Numbered from the stretch's first letter, positions 20,625 through 31,063 are shown. The stretch: 59,807 nt of DNA from Coleofasciculaceae cyanobacterium RL_1_1 (GCA_012033105.1 JAAUPN010000001.1:1-59807); one strand, 5' to 3'. Notes: generated from the sequence alone by a model not told the origin. Numbers and translations are program-made.

Positions 20625-22206
20625 CTAGGGTTTACGGGTGTCGTTACTCGTGGCTGCAATTTTAACAAAGTCGAATACGGCGGGCGATTGGGGTAACGAT
20701 GAGTTTGGCGGTAAAGTTTCGCTGGCATCCGAGTTGCGGTTGATCTGTGCTGATGTAAGGGACGATCGCTTACCAAACTGAGAACTGCGATACACATCCA
20801 GCACTTGATTGTCTGAATTGGTAAGCGTGAGCTGAGTGGAAGCGGCCAAAAAATTGTGATTGATCGGAAGACCGCAGGTGTCTGGCTTGATGGGCTTCTG
20901 ACGCATGAGATCTCGCGTTTGGTGAAAGGCCATGCGCAAGCGCTGAATCTGGAGTAACTGAGACGCGCCGAGTTGTTCACGCTCCTTCGTACAAAGTATA
21001 TCGAGCAGGCGATCGAGTTGAGTATGAATCTCCGGAGCTTCCATAAAGGGCAAACTCACCACATACGCCATCGCAAACAGCCACATATCGCTATCGAGTT
21101 CAAAAATCAGCGTTGTGCGGCGTGGGTCAACCAAAATACTGGGACAAACCGTAAAGTTCTTCTTTAAGACCTGCGCCAGTTGGTAGTAGATCGTCAACAG
21201 CGCGATCTGTGTATCGAGTTCAAGCGCCAGATCGATCGAAAGCTGCACACTCGGCAAGACCGCATTGAAAAACGTCTCCCACCTGTTCCGGCGTCAGTTG
21301 CTGAATTTCTGAACCATCACCATTCGGGCTCATGTCAACCCAGTCGCAGGTCACCTCCTCCGCCACCAGACCACAGCGCGACACCCCGTACAGCTTCGAC
21401 CCCGTCAAAATCGCCCCCGATAAATCCGTACCACGCCAATCCACACCAATCAACCGAGCATGACTCAAATCGGTGTACACCAAACTTGTATCCGCCAGAT
21501 TCGCACCCGTTAAATTCGCACCCGTCAGATTCGCACCCGAAAGCTTCGCCCCAGATAGATCGGCTCCCGCTAAATTCGCGCCCGAAAGATCCGCCCAGCG
21601 TAAATTCGCTTCCCGTAGATCCGCCTCTACCAGCTTTGCCCCGCTCAGGCAGACTCGTCGTAGCTCGGAAGCGTGAAAGTTGGCGCCGGAGAGGTCGGCT
21701 CCGCGCAAATTGGTACGACGAAACGTTGCGCGAACCAGGTTTGCACCGACCATCGAGGCTCGACTGAGATTGACTTCACTCAGGTTTGCGCCACAAAAGT
21801 TTGATTGGGAGAGATTGGCCTCCGACAGAATGGCGCCACTGAGGTTGGCGTCGCTCAGGTTCGCTTTGCAAAAATTCGCACGCATGGCTTCGGTGCGCAG
21901 GAGTGAGGCATGGCGCAGATCGGCCTGACTGAAATCTGCGCGGATCAGGTTTGCGACATTGAGGTTTGCGCCGTACAAATTGGCTTGGGTGAGTTTGGCT
22001 CCTGTGAGTTTGGCAACGTTAAAGTTCGCGCCTCGGAGATTGGCTTGGTATAGGTTGACTCCAGTGAGGTTAGCAACACTCAAACAGGCATTACGAAGGT
22101 TGATATGCATGAGGCTGGCATGACTGAGATCCACCTCACTCAGGTTGACACCAATAAACCGACGTGTTCCGTCAGCGTATTTACGCAATAACTGTTCTGC
22201 TTCCAT
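20625..22206 (-). CDS. Second pentapeptide-repeat protein, paralogue, one frameshift
   Basis: It opens MEAEQLLRKYADGTRRFIGV, parallel to its neighbour, and runs through about 50 pentapeptides to CDWVDMSPNGDGSEIQQLTPEQ. The frame then breaks in the T5 run (A5 at 21268-21272). Removing one base gives VGDVFNAVLPSVQLSID, which aligns with the same spacing to QKFFNQTPPIVQIAID in the paralogue. The continuing frame holds RRTTLIFELDSDMWLFAM and ends PAVFDFVKIAATSNDTRKP. Without repair the conserved C-terminal domain would look like a separate ORF. The pair lies head to tail with a short gap and probably arose by tandem duplication. Confidence 0.83.
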
Positions 22207-22545
22207 AACGTTGCACTGAGGCGAAAGAGTAGATGCTGGATGATGCTGGATGTTTCACCGGTTCGGAATGTCCAGGGAGGTGTCCGAGGACGAAAAACCG
22301 GCAAAGCAAGACGGGGACGATCGTCAGACGCTGCGTCGCAAGCTGGTACGGCAATTTGCCCGATACACTCTTATTTTGAACGAATGCCGCACAACTGATG
22401 GTATTTGAAACACCTTGAGATTTTGACGGATGCGTTGTGTGGACGATCGATTCGCTGAGAGCCGAAACTGTGCGATCGTCGGCCTCACGGCGAAACCGCA
22501 ATCCTCAATCATTCCGAATTACAACGGAGGTGGAGCCTCTGTGTC

Positions 22546-24869
22546 CTATGGTTCGGGCTGCCACGTGTCAGGAATTTTCCATAGAACCGGGTCGGTGATG
22601 CTCGTGCCAGCATCAAGCTGAAAGGCCTCGGAGGACTTAAACGTTAGAAAAAAATAGGCAACAGCTTGATCGTCGGTGTCGGCTTGAGGAAATGAACGTA
22701 ACAGCGTAGAGCGTACTTTTTTTGCGGCTTCATTGTCGTTGTAGGGAGCTGGAGCGTAGCCCACGATACGACCATCTGCCGCCACAAAGACGTTGTAGAT
22801 CAACTTGCGATCGAACAACGGTCTCCAGTTACTCGAGTCCGATCGCAGGGCGCTCAGTTGATTGCGGAGTTGAACGTAGGCCAAGGCTCGCAAGATCGCG
22901 AGTTCACTAAAGTTGGGGGGGACTCTTTGATCGGAGGCGCGATCGCCAACGCAGGCGGACGGATCGCAGTGGCAGTAACGCGATCGACCGCATAGCGCTG
23001 ATACCAAGGTTCAATCTCAATGCGTCCCAACGATTTAAACTGCACCCAAAAATCAGCGACCGGCTCACCGAGCGTTGCCTCAGTTTGGGTCTGAGCCACA
23101 AGGTAGGACGGAGTCTTGGAAAAATTAAGAACCGAAAAATAATCGTAGGCGTAGATGCCCACAATATTATCGTTTGCATCCACCAGGACTCGATTGACTA
23201 GTGGCATTCGGGTTGTACCGACAAATTGATTGGCCTGAATGTAGTTGGTGAGCCGCTGTTTTAGCACGTCGGCATGACGATCGGCGATCTCTGGATCTAA
23301 GCTTTTGAGGGCTAGAAAACCATGATCAATACCGCTATTGAGCGGCAAAACCTGCTGGGAGGTCAGGAGCGAGGAGAGCAACATCGCATCATTGACCGCA
23401 TTCACATCCCCGGTCGCCTGGAGCAGCTCATGGCAGGCAAACCCCACATTATCGCTAACGATGCGCGGATCAAGCCCGTCGATATACAGAGCGCCAACAA
23501 AAGACTGTCGTGACGCTTGGGTTGCCACCAAGATGGCTTCGGCTGCGGCCTGAAAGCACTGAGAACGAAGCAGACGCCAGGGAATTACGGCGGTTAGTCG
23601 TTGTTCCTGAAGCTCGGAGGCGTTGGCTGGGGCTGTGCTAGCGGTCGTGTCGAATGTCGATCGCAGCCATGCCTCACGTTGCTGCTGTTCCCAGCGCAGA
23701 ATTTGCGTTTGCTCGGTCTGTTGGGCTTCGCTAAACCAGTTGTTCGCGGCAAACAAGGCTCGATCGTTCCCTGGATTACGTGGCTCCAGACTGAGATCGA
23801 CCGACGCCCATTGAGCGATCCCCAGATTAATCAAGATATCGGTCTCAAGTGCCAGTTGATCGCCCGTAATCTCAGACTTAGCCTGCTGATCCATCTCCGA
23901 TGCCTGTTTCGCACGATCAAGTAATGACAGCGCATCACTCAGCACTGCGCGATCTAATGGACCTTGCCAACCATTCGATTCCAAAGCGTCCCGCAGTCGG
24001 CTGCGTCCGAGGGAGTTATAGAACTGAGGATCACCGCTTAAAATGCCTGACTGGTAGATGGTGGACGCCCCTTCATAGTCGCCGAGTTCTTCGGTTAATC
24101 TCCCCAAACTGAGGAGCGCTTCGCTGTTTTTACCATCGAAGTCGAGCGCCCGTGCATAGCTTTTTTTGGCATCCGACCACTGTTTCGCGGCTTCCTGTCG
24201 TTGACCGAGGTGCTGGTAATAGTCGCTAAACCGATAAAGATTACTATGCAAGCCGTAGGAGAGGAGCAATGCACTTGCAGCAACCGCAAAAGTGGCTTCT
24301 TCGTGGAGGTACGTCGGCACACCCAGATCGTGAAGCGTGTCCTGCAATCGATCCTTCCCTCGATCGGTCAGCGTGCCTTGAGCCACAACGACCAACCCTG
24401 CTCCCTGGGCAATCGTTCCCATCGTTCCCAACACATCAAAGCCTTGGGTGGAAAACGCTTTCACGGTTTGCGTGATGAACGTTGCTGCGAAGGCTAGACA
24501 GGCAGCAGTTCCCAATGTCCACAGTCCATCTAGACTGGTGAGATAGATGGGAGGACGCGGCGGCTTGACTTCCAGAAACCACCACCAGGCACGATCCTGC
24601 GGCTGTAGCTGATCGCGGCAAGCATAAACATCCGGATCGCAAAAAATGCGGTTGACCTCGTCCTGAAGCTGGCGATCGAGCTGCAAAAGTTGTTCTAGTT
24701 CATGGGCGGTTGGCTGGGGGCGATCAACGCAAGCGGACTGGATCGCATCACGAGCGAGCAACGGTTCGAGTCGATTCGCTAGGGTTAACTCATCGGCGTT
24801 GGTCTGACGGATGCGTTCGATCGCCACGCGATACCGGTTGAGTTGATCGTTCAAGGTGGGCAATTCCAT
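22546..24869 (-). CDS. Membrane protein with TPR-like repeats, one frameshift
   Basis: Translation probably starts at the ATG at 24869 (MELPTLNDQLNRYRVAIERI). An N-terminal helical region of about 110 residues precedes two or three hydrophobic segments (LGTAACLAFAATFITQTV; IAQGAGLVVVAQG; VAASALLLSYGL). TPR-like units follow (AAKQWSDAKKSYARALDFDG, EALLSLGRLTEELGDYEGAS). The C-terminal third has two copies of a module resembling (N)IVGIYAYDYFSVLNFSKTP...DFWVQFKS and RIVGYAPAPYNDNEAAKK...AYFFLTFKS. The frame breaks in a C7 run (G7 at 22915-22921); one more base joins ESPPNFSELAILRALAYVQL. The role is unknown; it may be a membrane scaffold. Confidence 0.75.
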
Positions 24870-25101
24870 CGCTATCGCAGACTCATTGCATCTAGGTATC
24901 GATCTGGCACGTTCAGAAACCCATTCCAACTCGCTATCCTGGACGTTCGGTCATGGGTTTGAGCCTCCTAAAATTTTAGGATAGATAGCGATGGCCGGAT
25001 CTATCCGATCGAATCCGATCAAATCCGAATCGGCTGAATTGAAGTATCGAGAGGTAAGCAAAACGATATAATCAGCCCGAACTACTAGCGGCATAGGATC
25101 T

Positions 25102-25311
25102 ATGGACACCACCACCATTCGGAAGCGGATTAAGACGATCGAGGAAAAACGATCCGTACTCCTCGACCTCCTTGAAAATTCTGATATTGGAACTTTACGA
25201 ATTGATGTGAATCAAGCGATCGAAGAAATTGATGACCTGCTTGAAGAGTTCGATCGCACATTTCCAGAGTCAACGACGGGTAATCAAAACACTGATATTG
25301 CGATCGATTAA
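25102..25311 (+). CDS. Small coiled-coil protein of unknown function
   Basis: This is a 69-residue, Glu/Asp-rich, almost wholly helical protein (IKTIEEKRSVLLDLLENSD; AIEEIDDLLEEFDRTFPE). It is probably a short coiled coil. I recall similar short proteins in cyanobacteria without a known role. The ATG at 25102 has no strong ribosome site. It stands alone; the spacer to ribD (25312-25713) contains one hairpin and otherwise nothing I recognise. Confidence 0.6.
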   Translation: MDTTTIRKRIKTIEEKRSVLLDLLENSDIGTLRIDVNQAIEEIDDLLEEFDRTFPESTTGNQNTDIAID

Positions 25312-25408
25312 TTGTGTGGTTCAAATTTGCAAAAAATCAGCAAGCCTCACATTTTGTTTAAGCATTCAACACCCCCTTTGTTTAAACAATTAGTGTTTAA
25401 ACACGAAA

Positions 25409-25443
25409 GGCTAACGAATTACAGCTACGGGTATTCGTTAGCC
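25409..25443. repeat. Hairpin in the spacer before ribD
   Basis: Perfect 11-bp arms GGCTAACGAAT (25409-25419) and ATTCGTTAGCC (25433-25443) enclose a 13-nt loop. No T-run follows, so terminator function for the small gene at 25102-25311 is only possible. A second inverted pair (TTTAAACA/TGTTTAAA) lies just upstream. Confidence 0.55.
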
Positions 25444-25713
25444 TCTACCCATGAGATCGGTTTAAGAGGCCGGTAAACAGAGATGTAACAGGAGTCTGCA
25501 AAAGGGGAAACGTAACTCTTATCCGGTCAATCGTGTGACTTATCCAATCGATCAGAGCGAGGCTCAATAGAAACCGCTGGGTTTTATCAACAATCTGTCG
25601 TGGATCTTGACCTTCACTCTACCCTGGACTGTGATCGCGCCCGATGTCGCGCCCGATGTCGCGCCTGATCTTGTCCGCATCTTGTCCACTGTCCTTCCCT
25701 TTTGTCGTTAACG

Positions 25714-26835
25714 ATGACCGCATCTTTTCCCCCTCCGAGTGCCTTCGATCGCGCCATGATGCAGCGCTGCCTCACCCTAGCGCGGCGAGCCCTCGGTCGT
25801 ACCGCTCCCAATCCGATGGTTGGCGCCGTCATCGTTAAAGACGGCGAAATCGTTGGCGAGGGGTTTCACCCCAAAGCCGGAGAACCCCACGCTGAAGTAT
25901 TCGCCCTGCGCGAAGCGGGCGATCGGGCGCGGGGAGCTACGGCCTACGTCAGTCTCGAACCCTGCAATCACTTTGGTCGCACGCCGCCCTGTTCCCGGAC
26001 GTTGGTACGGGCTGGCATTGCGAAGGTCGTGATCGGAACCGTTGATCCAAATCCGCAGGTTGCTGGTAGCGGGATTAAAACCCTAGAAGACGCTGGAATT
26101 GAGGTCGTGGTCGGGGTCGAAGAAGCCGACTGTCGGGCGATCAATGAGGGCTTTATCCATCGGATTTTGCATCGTCGCCCCTTTGGTATTTTGAAATACG
26201 CCATGACCCTCGATGGCAAAATTGCCAGCACGACAGGACATAGCGCTTGGGTCAGTGGAACCTCGGCGCGATCGCAGGTGCATCACCTGCGCCACGCCTG
26301 CGACGCTGTGATTGTCGGTGGCAATACGGTGCGTTATGACGATCCCCGGCTGACCTGTCGCGCGGATGACACAGCGCCTAACCCCCTGCGTGTCGTCCTC
26401 AGCCGCAGCTTAGATTTACCCGACGAAGCCCAACTTTGGCGGATTGATCAAGCTCCTACACTGGTAATCACTCAAGGCGGGGCGCGTCCCGAGTTTCAGG
26501 CTCGGTTGCGCGATCGGGGTGTGGAGGTGGTGGAGGTGAAGGTGGTGCAACCGGCAGCGGCGATGGAGTTGTTGTATGAGCGGGGGGCGCTGTCGGTGTT
26601 GTGGGAGTGTGGCGGGACATTGGCAGCGCGGGCGATCGCTGAGGGAGCCGTTCAAAAGATGATCGCGTTTATTGCGCCTAAGATTATCGGTGGTGTGAAT
26701 GCACCGAATCCAGTGGGTGATCTAGGGATTAACTTTATGACTGAGGCGATCGCTCTGGAACAAATTCGCGGCTATGCCGTCGGCGAAGATTGGGCGATCG
26801 AGGGCTATTTACCGGATAAAGTTTGGCAACCCTAA
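25714..26835 (+). CDS. ribD: Bifunctional riboflavin deaminase-reductase RibD
   Basis: RibD deaminates the pyrimidine from GTP cyclohydrolase II and then reduces its ribose, two steps of riboflavin synthesis. The deaminase half has the zinc ligands in HAEVFAL and PCNHFGRTPPC. The reductase half begins GILKYAMTLDGKIAS and carries AVIVGGNTVRYDDPRL and WECGGTLAARAI. The length, 373 residues, is typical. I chose the ATG at 25714; a TTG four codons upstream is in frame. A terminator follows. Confidence 0.96.
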   Translation: MTASFPPPSAFDRAMMQRCLTLARRALGRTAPNPMVGAVIVKDGEIVGEGFHPKAGEPHAEVFALREAGDRARGATAYVSLEPCNHFGRTPPCSRTLVRAGIAKVVIGTVDPNPQVAGSGIKTLEDAGIEVVVGVEEADCRAINEGFIHRILHRRPFGILKYAMTLDGKIASTTGHSAWVSGTSARSQVHHLRHACDAVIVGGNTVRYDDPRLTCRADDTAPNPLRVVLSRSLDLPDEAQLWRIDQAPTLVITQGGARPEFQARLRDRGVEVVEVKVVQPAAAMELLYERGALSVLWECGGTLAARAIAEGAVQKMIAFIAPKIIGGVNAPNPVGDLGINFMTEAIALEQIRGYAVGEDWAIEGYLPDKVWQP

Positions 26836-26843
26836 GCGGCAAT

Positions 26844-26869
26844 CAGGGCGCAACTCCGCTCTGTTTTTT
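26844..26869 (+). terminator. Rho-independent terminator of ribD
   Basis: The stem CAGGGCG/CGCTCTG (one G-U pair) with a 6-nt loop is followed by six T at 26864-26869, 8 nt after the ribD stop. The rest of the spacer to 27092 holds nothing I recognise. Confidence 0.75.
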
Positions 26870-27092
26870 GTGCTAGAGCTGTCATGAATTGATTGAGCTG
26901 GAGCCTCTCAATTAACGAGGATCAACCACCAAAACGATAAGTAATTCAACTGATTTGATTGGCTTTTATTATTGCCCCTAACATTACAAGGTAGTCAATG
27001 TTACAGTTTTGTTAACGGCTCTTTGACGGGTCTATTCTTCTGTTGATGATCGCTCTACTATTCATCACCTCTAATCACTCTTCTTTTTTCCT

Positions 27093-27791
27093 ATGACTGT
27101 TGCTTTCGCCCCAAGGAACGCCATGACGACTCATCCGACAGTCACGCAACCCCTCAAGGCGATCGCGATCGGGGATAGTCTCGTCTACGGTTATGGTGAT
27201 TTCTCAGGCGGCGGTTGGGCGGAACGGTTGCGGCGGTTGTGGATGCACCCGGAGAAGTCGGGCAATGTGCTGTACAACCTGGGGGTACGCGGCGATAAAA
27301 CGTCACAGGTGGCGGCGCGGTTTGAGGCAGAGTTTCGCAGCCGAGGGGAGCTACGTAATCGTGTGCCGGATGTGGCGATCATTTCGGTGGGGACGAACGA
27401 CACGCCGCGTTTGGGGCGTCCGGATGGTAAGCCGATGACGATCGAGAATGAGTTTAAGCATGACCTGACGTTGCTATTAGATAACGCGGCGAGTCGATGT
27501 CGGACAATTTTTGTGGGGATGGTTCCGGTTGTGTCCGATCGGATGCCGTTTTTAGACTGTCTTTATTACAATCGCGCGGATCAATACATCTACAAAGAGA
27601 TTGCTCGCGAAATGTGCAAGATTCGCAATATTCCCTATCTGGATATTTTTGAATTATGGACGGGGCGCGGTTCGGATTGGATCGCCGATCGAATCGGTGC
27701 GGATGGTTTGCATCCGAATGAGTTGGGTTATCAAAGTTTGTTTGATGACATTGTAAGTTGGTCGCCGATCGTTGAGCTGACGACGAAATAA
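27093..27791 (+). CDS. SGNH/GDSL-type hydrolase
   Basis: This is a 232-residue esterase-like protein. The four SGNH blocks are visible: AIAIGDSLVYGYGD (nucleophile Ser), NLGVRGDKTSQ (Gly), ISVGTNDTPRL (Asn), and the catalytic DGLHPNELGY (Asp and His) near the end. No signal peptide is seen, so the enzyme is probably cytosolic. The substrate is unknown; lipases, thioesterases and carbohydrate esterases share the fold. A second ATG at 27123 is possible. Confidence 0.88.
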   Translation: MTVAFAPRNAMTTHPTVTQPLKAIAIGDSLVYGYGDFSGGGWAERLRRLWMHPEKSGNVLYNLGVRGDKTSQVAARFEAEFRSRGELRNRVPDVAIISVGTNDTPRLGRPDGKPMTIENEFKHDLTLLLDNAASRCRTIFVGMVPVVSDRMPFLDCLYYNRADQYIYKEIAREMCKIRNIPYLDIFELWTGRGSDWIADRIGADGLHPNELGYQSLFDDIVSWSPIVELTTK

Positions 27792-27813
27792 TGACGAAAT
27801 AATTCGGAATCGT

Positions 27814-28458
27814 TTAGCGCACCGATTCTTTGACAGTCGGCGGGGTGTCTTCACTGGGATAGTCGATAATTCCGATCAGTACCGCGACCAGTTCCTCCAC
27901 ATCATCGGGTACGCGAAATCCGCTGATATCCTGCGTAATCGAGCGTTGTTCGCGATCGAGACAGCCAAAGACCCAAAAGCTACCGATCGTCACGGCTCCA
28001 TAAATTTTCGGTGGTGCGTCTTCTCCCATCGATAGGGCGATCATCTCGACGGCTAGTTGGGTAAAACCACGGGTGAGGTCGTCGCGTTTGGCTGCGATGA
28101 CCACGATTTGGCCGTGCGATCGCAGCAAATAATCGAGCGAGCCTTGTAGCCAGTTATTGACCTTGAGGGGATACTCAAAGCGCAGGGTTTGGCGGCAAAG
28201 TCGGGCGACCAAGAGCAATACCGGGGCAACAAGGACTTCGCGTTTGGCGGCTTCGCTGCTGAGTTGGACGTAGGGGAGGCTGGCTTCGATTTGCGATCGC
28301 AGGGCGGTGGCTTCGGGGTTGGCGCGATCGTCTTTGGGGAGGGTTAGGCGGCGTTGGGTGTAGTGGTAGCTAAATTCGGCGAGGATTTCGTCTATGTCGT
28401 AGGGCAGTTGGAAAAATGCGCTGAAGGTGTAGTGATCGTCGGGGTTGAGAAACGCCAT
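27814..28458 (-). CDS. Conserved protein of unknown function
   Basis: This is a 214-residue, probably cytosolic protein. The stretch SLDYLLRSHGQIVVIAAKRDDLTRGFTQLAVEM is arranged like the core of PD-(D/E)XK nucleases (Asp, a hydrophobic strand, then xxK and a helix with Gln). However, the usual Glu is Ala here (IAAK), so I do not claim nuclease activity. It converges with the SGNH hydrolase gene, only 22 nt apart. I recall similar cyanobacterial proteins without a known role. Confidence 0.7.
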   Translation of the reverse strand: MAFLNPDDHYTFSAFFQLPYDIDEILAEFSYHYTQRRLTLPKDDRANPEATALRSQIEASLPYVQLSSEAAKREVLVAPVLLLVARLCRQTLRFEYPLKVNNWLQGSLDYLLRSHGQIVVIAAKRDDLTRGFTQLAVEMIALSMGEDAPPKIYGAVTIGSFWVFGCLDREQRSITQDISGFRVPDDVEELVAVLIGIIDYPSEDTPPTVKESVR

Positions 28459-28622
28459 TGCTTTGCCTCTATTGGTCTCGTGAAGCTGACTTCACTCTAG
28501 TCGAGACCCGTGGTAAACATTGAGTCTGAGCCTACTGGCGCGACTCGTCTAAAAGTGTTGCATCGTGCCTGCACTCTGCGAAGGAACGTCTCTTTAGACG
28601 CTCTGCATCCTAATCTGCTCCC

Positions 28623-29039
28623 CTACGTCCCTAGTTGCTTCAATAAATCCTGAACAGATAAAACAGGAATAGGCGAACTTAAAAAGCCTCTATTGTCACG
28701 AGTCAGAATCACGTCTAGACCTTGAGCAACTGCACCAAAGATTTGAACTGCGTCTTCAAAATCAACCAAGCCAGAGTGGAAGGCTAATTCTAAAACGGCT
28801 CGGTCAATGGGACAAATGACCATAGCTGCCAGCATTTCTGCAACAGCTTGTCGTGCTTGATCAACGCTGCGAGTATGTTTGCGAGAGATGTAGAAAATAT
28901 CCGTGAGTGTTGTCGCTGTCACATAGCCAATGACTTGACCCGCATCGATCGCCTGGAATAAAAGATCTGCGTCTTGAAAAAATGGCTCTCGTTGCAACAA
29001 AAAATCTAGAACGATATTGGTATCAATCAGGACTCTCAC
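28623..29039 (-). CDS. PIN-domain toxin, VapC-like ribonuclease
   Basis: This is a 138-residue PIN protein. MRVLIDTNIVLDFLLQREPF holds the first catalytic Asp, TTLTDIFYISRK the second acidic site, and LVDFEDAVQ and LTRDNRGF the remaining acids. PIN toxins cleave RNA, often tRNA or rRNA. The GTG start overlaps the stop of the upstream antitoxin gene by one base (TAGTG), which implies translational coupling. The C-terminus is complete at QDLLKQLGT. Confidence 0.87.
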   Translation of the reverse strand: MRVLIDTNIVLDFLLQREPFFQDADLLFQAIDAGQVIGYVTATTLTDIFYISRKHTRSVDQARQAVAEMLAAMVICPIDRAVLELAFHSGLVDFEDAVQIFGAVAQGLDVILTRDNRGFLSSPIPVLSVQDLLKQLGT

Positions 29040-29272
29040 TAGAGATATTTCTCCACCCGTCGATCGTCCAACATTGCTGCGACTTCTTCATCGCTCGGCG
29101 CAGGTCGATCAGTCTTGAGCAAGCCTCGCATCCGCTGAATGGCTCCAGAACGGTTAGTACTGGAAACTGGCGGATCTTGCAGGGATTCAATAATGGCGCT
29201 GATTAGTGCCAGACGATCGCTGGGTGAAAGTTTGAAAGCCTGTTCCTTGACTTCTTGTAGCAACATAGACAA
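29039..29272 (-). CDS. Antitoxin partner of the PIN toxin
   Basis: This is a 77-residue protein encoded directly upstream of the PIN gene and overlapping it by one base. It has a helical N-terminus (LQEVKEQAFKLSPSDRLALI SAIIESL) like that of many PIN partners in cyanobacteria, and a flexible charged C-terminus (PAPSDEEVAAMLDDRRVEKYL) suited to binding the toxin. The DNA-binding fold cannot be assigned with confidence. The role is inferred mainly from operon position and size. Confidence 0.75.
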   Translation of the reverse strand: MSMLLQEVKEQAFKLSPSDRLALISAIIESLQDPPVSSTNRSGAIQRMRGLLKTDRPAPSDEEVAAMLDDRRVEKYL

Positions 29273-29379
29273 ATCCTTGGCTCAAAGGTCTATAGGTCTA
29301 GTATGACCAATTATCCTAATCGTCCCCAATAAGACCTCAGAGGTCTGGGTTTTGACGGGGTTACGCGACACGTCTAATC

Positions 29380-29464
29380 GTTCCCAGGCTCTGCGTGGGA
29401 ATGCTGTGGGGACGCTCTGCGTCCTGGTGGGTGGTGCTGGTGGGGTTACGGGACGCGGAGCGTC
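29380..29464. repeat. Cluster of palindromic repeats
   Basis: The segment at 29380-29404 (CGTTCCCAGGCTCTGCGTGG and following) is an imperfect palindrome of a type dispersed in cyanobacterial genomes. GACGCTCTGCGTCC (29411-29424) and GGACGCGGAGCGTC (29451-29464) form a second inverted pair with one mismatch. The same GACGCTCTGC core occurs near 28597. The spacer 29273-29691 otherwise shows no gene. Confidence 0.6.
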
Positions 29465-29691
29465 GGGGGTGCGCTTCTAGCGCCTAGAGTGTATGGACGA
29501 CATACATAAACATGAGTATCCCTCTTCTGCCACTTTCCCATCTAATAACGAGTTTGCGTTATTTCAGCCATTTTCTAAATGAGCATGAGAACGAAAGAAT
29601 AAGGGTTTTAGCCGTTCTTTTTGAAGAGTGACAAAAGAGGGATATCTAAACCGTCCTTACTTATAACTCCGATACCGATGAATGGTCGTTG

Positions 29692-30054
29692 TTAATCCCG
29701 CACCACCGCCAGCAGGATTGCCGCACCGATCGTGTAAGCCACCAGATCGCGCCAATCGAACACCGAGCCGATGACCGTCACCGCCAACCGGTTATCGGCC
29801 AAACCCAGCCACTCCACCAAGCGAAAATACTGCGAAAATTCCACCGCCCAGGCAAACGCCAGCGTCGCGAGTACGAGCCAGCGGGTACGGGTTTGGATAA
29901 ACGATCGCACGAAATAAAACACCAGGATCACCACGAGGGTATCGCCCACCAGTGGCCGCACGAACGGATCATCGAGCCACAGGGCGATCGCGACCTCAAT
30001 GACAAACACAACGAGAAAAATCCCAAAGGATCGAGGGTCAAATCGAAAGGTCAT
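29692..30054 (-). CDS. DUF2809 membrane protein
   Basis: This is a 120-residue protein with four hydrophobic helices (FGIFLVVFVIEVAIALW; LVGDTLVVILVFYFVRSF; LVLATLAFAWAVEFSQYF; DLVAYTIGAAILLAVV). The acidic FSQYFRL...FDWRDLVAYTIGA region is typical of the DUF2809 (YjgA-like) family. Function unknown. It lies 118 nt downstream of nadC on the same strand. Confidence 0.82.
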   Translation of the reverse strand: MTFRFDPRSFGIFLVVFVIEVAIALWLDDPFVRPLVGDTLVVILVFYFVRSFIQTRTRWLVLATLAFAWAVEFSQYFRLVEWLGLADNRLAVTVIGSVFDWRDLVAYTIGAAILLAVVRD

Positions 30055-30172
30055 GGGTCTAAACCCCTACAGAAATGCTGGCCAATGTTGCAAGACACGG
30101 TTCGGCATTCCCACGCCGAGCGCGAGAACGATAACAGCCGTGACAAACCGCCACCTGTACCAATTCACGCCT

Positions 30173-31063
30173 TTAACAAAACCGCATACTGATATCCAGC
30201 CACGGCGATCGCGTAATTGGCGCACTGGTGGAAATGTAGTCCACGCCCGTCTGTGCCACGGCGCGAATCGTTTCTAGCGTGATATTCCCCGACGCTTCGA
30301 GCTTCACGGGTCGCACATTGTGTCGCACGATCGCCACCGCCTGTTTCATGAGCGCGATCGGCATATTGTCTAACATGATGATATCCGCCCCCGCCAAGAG
30401 AGCCGTTTCGACCTGCTCTAGGTTTTCCGTCTCGATCTCGATCGCCAATGGATAGGGAATTCGCCGCTGTACCCGCGTCATTGCAGGCTCAATCCCCCCC
30501 GCAGCTTGAATATGGTTATCCTTCAACATCACCGCATCATCCAGACCCAGGCGATGATTGATCGCGCCCGCCACCCGCGAGGCATACTTTTCGACAACTC
30601 GCAGCCCCGGTGTCGTCTTGCGCGTATCCACCAATGACACCGGCAGATCCGCTAATAAATCCACATACGCTCGCGTTTCGGTCGCGATGCCGCTGAGATG
30701 CATCACCGTATTCAAGGCGACCCGTTCCCCCATCAGCAACGACGCCAGCGACCCACGAAAACGCGCGATCGTGGTTCCCACTGGGCAAAACTCACCATCA
30801 CACACCTCACAAACAATCTGCACCGCCGGATCGATTAAGTGATAGAGCCGCTCTGCGATCGGCAAGCCCGCGATCACCCCGTCCGCCTTCGCGATCCACA
30901 CCGCCTCACCCGAACGTGCACTATTGCCCAGCAACGCTTGGGTTGTCACATCCCCGCGTCCCAGATCTTCGGCAATCCACGATCGCAACATGTCATCCAG
31001 ACACACCCACGGCGGCAACCCCTCACCCCACGACTGCACCGCACCATCGGTCAGGATATCCAT
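30173..31063 (-). CDS. nadC: Nicotinate-nucleotide pyrophosphorylase NadC (carboxylating)
   Basis: NadC makes nicotinate mononucleotide from quinolinate and PRPP in NAD synthesis. The 296-residue protein shows EDLGRGDVTT, GERVALNTVMHLSGIAT, DTRKTTPGLRVVEKYA, the lysine of MLKDNHI, IEIETENLEQV, IIMLDNM and LEASGNI, all quinolinate/PRPP site segments in the expected order. The ATG at 31063 starts MDILTDGAV. It is divergent from the CIA30 gene at 31172. Confidence 0.96.
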   Translation of the reverse strand: MDILTDGAVQSWGEGLPPWVCLDDMLRSWIAEDLGRGDVTTQALLGNSARSGEAVWIAKADGVIAGLPIAERLYHLIDPAVQIVCEVCDGEFCPVGTTIARFRGSLASLLMGERVALNTVMHLSGIATETRAYVDLLADLPVSLVDTRKTTPGLRVVEKYASRVAGAINHRLGLDDAVMLKDNHIQAAGGIEPAMTRVQRRIPYPLAIEIETENLEQVETALLAGADIIMLDNMPIALMKQAVAIVRHNVRPVKLEASGNITLETIRAVAQTGVDYISTSAPITRSPWLDISMRFC

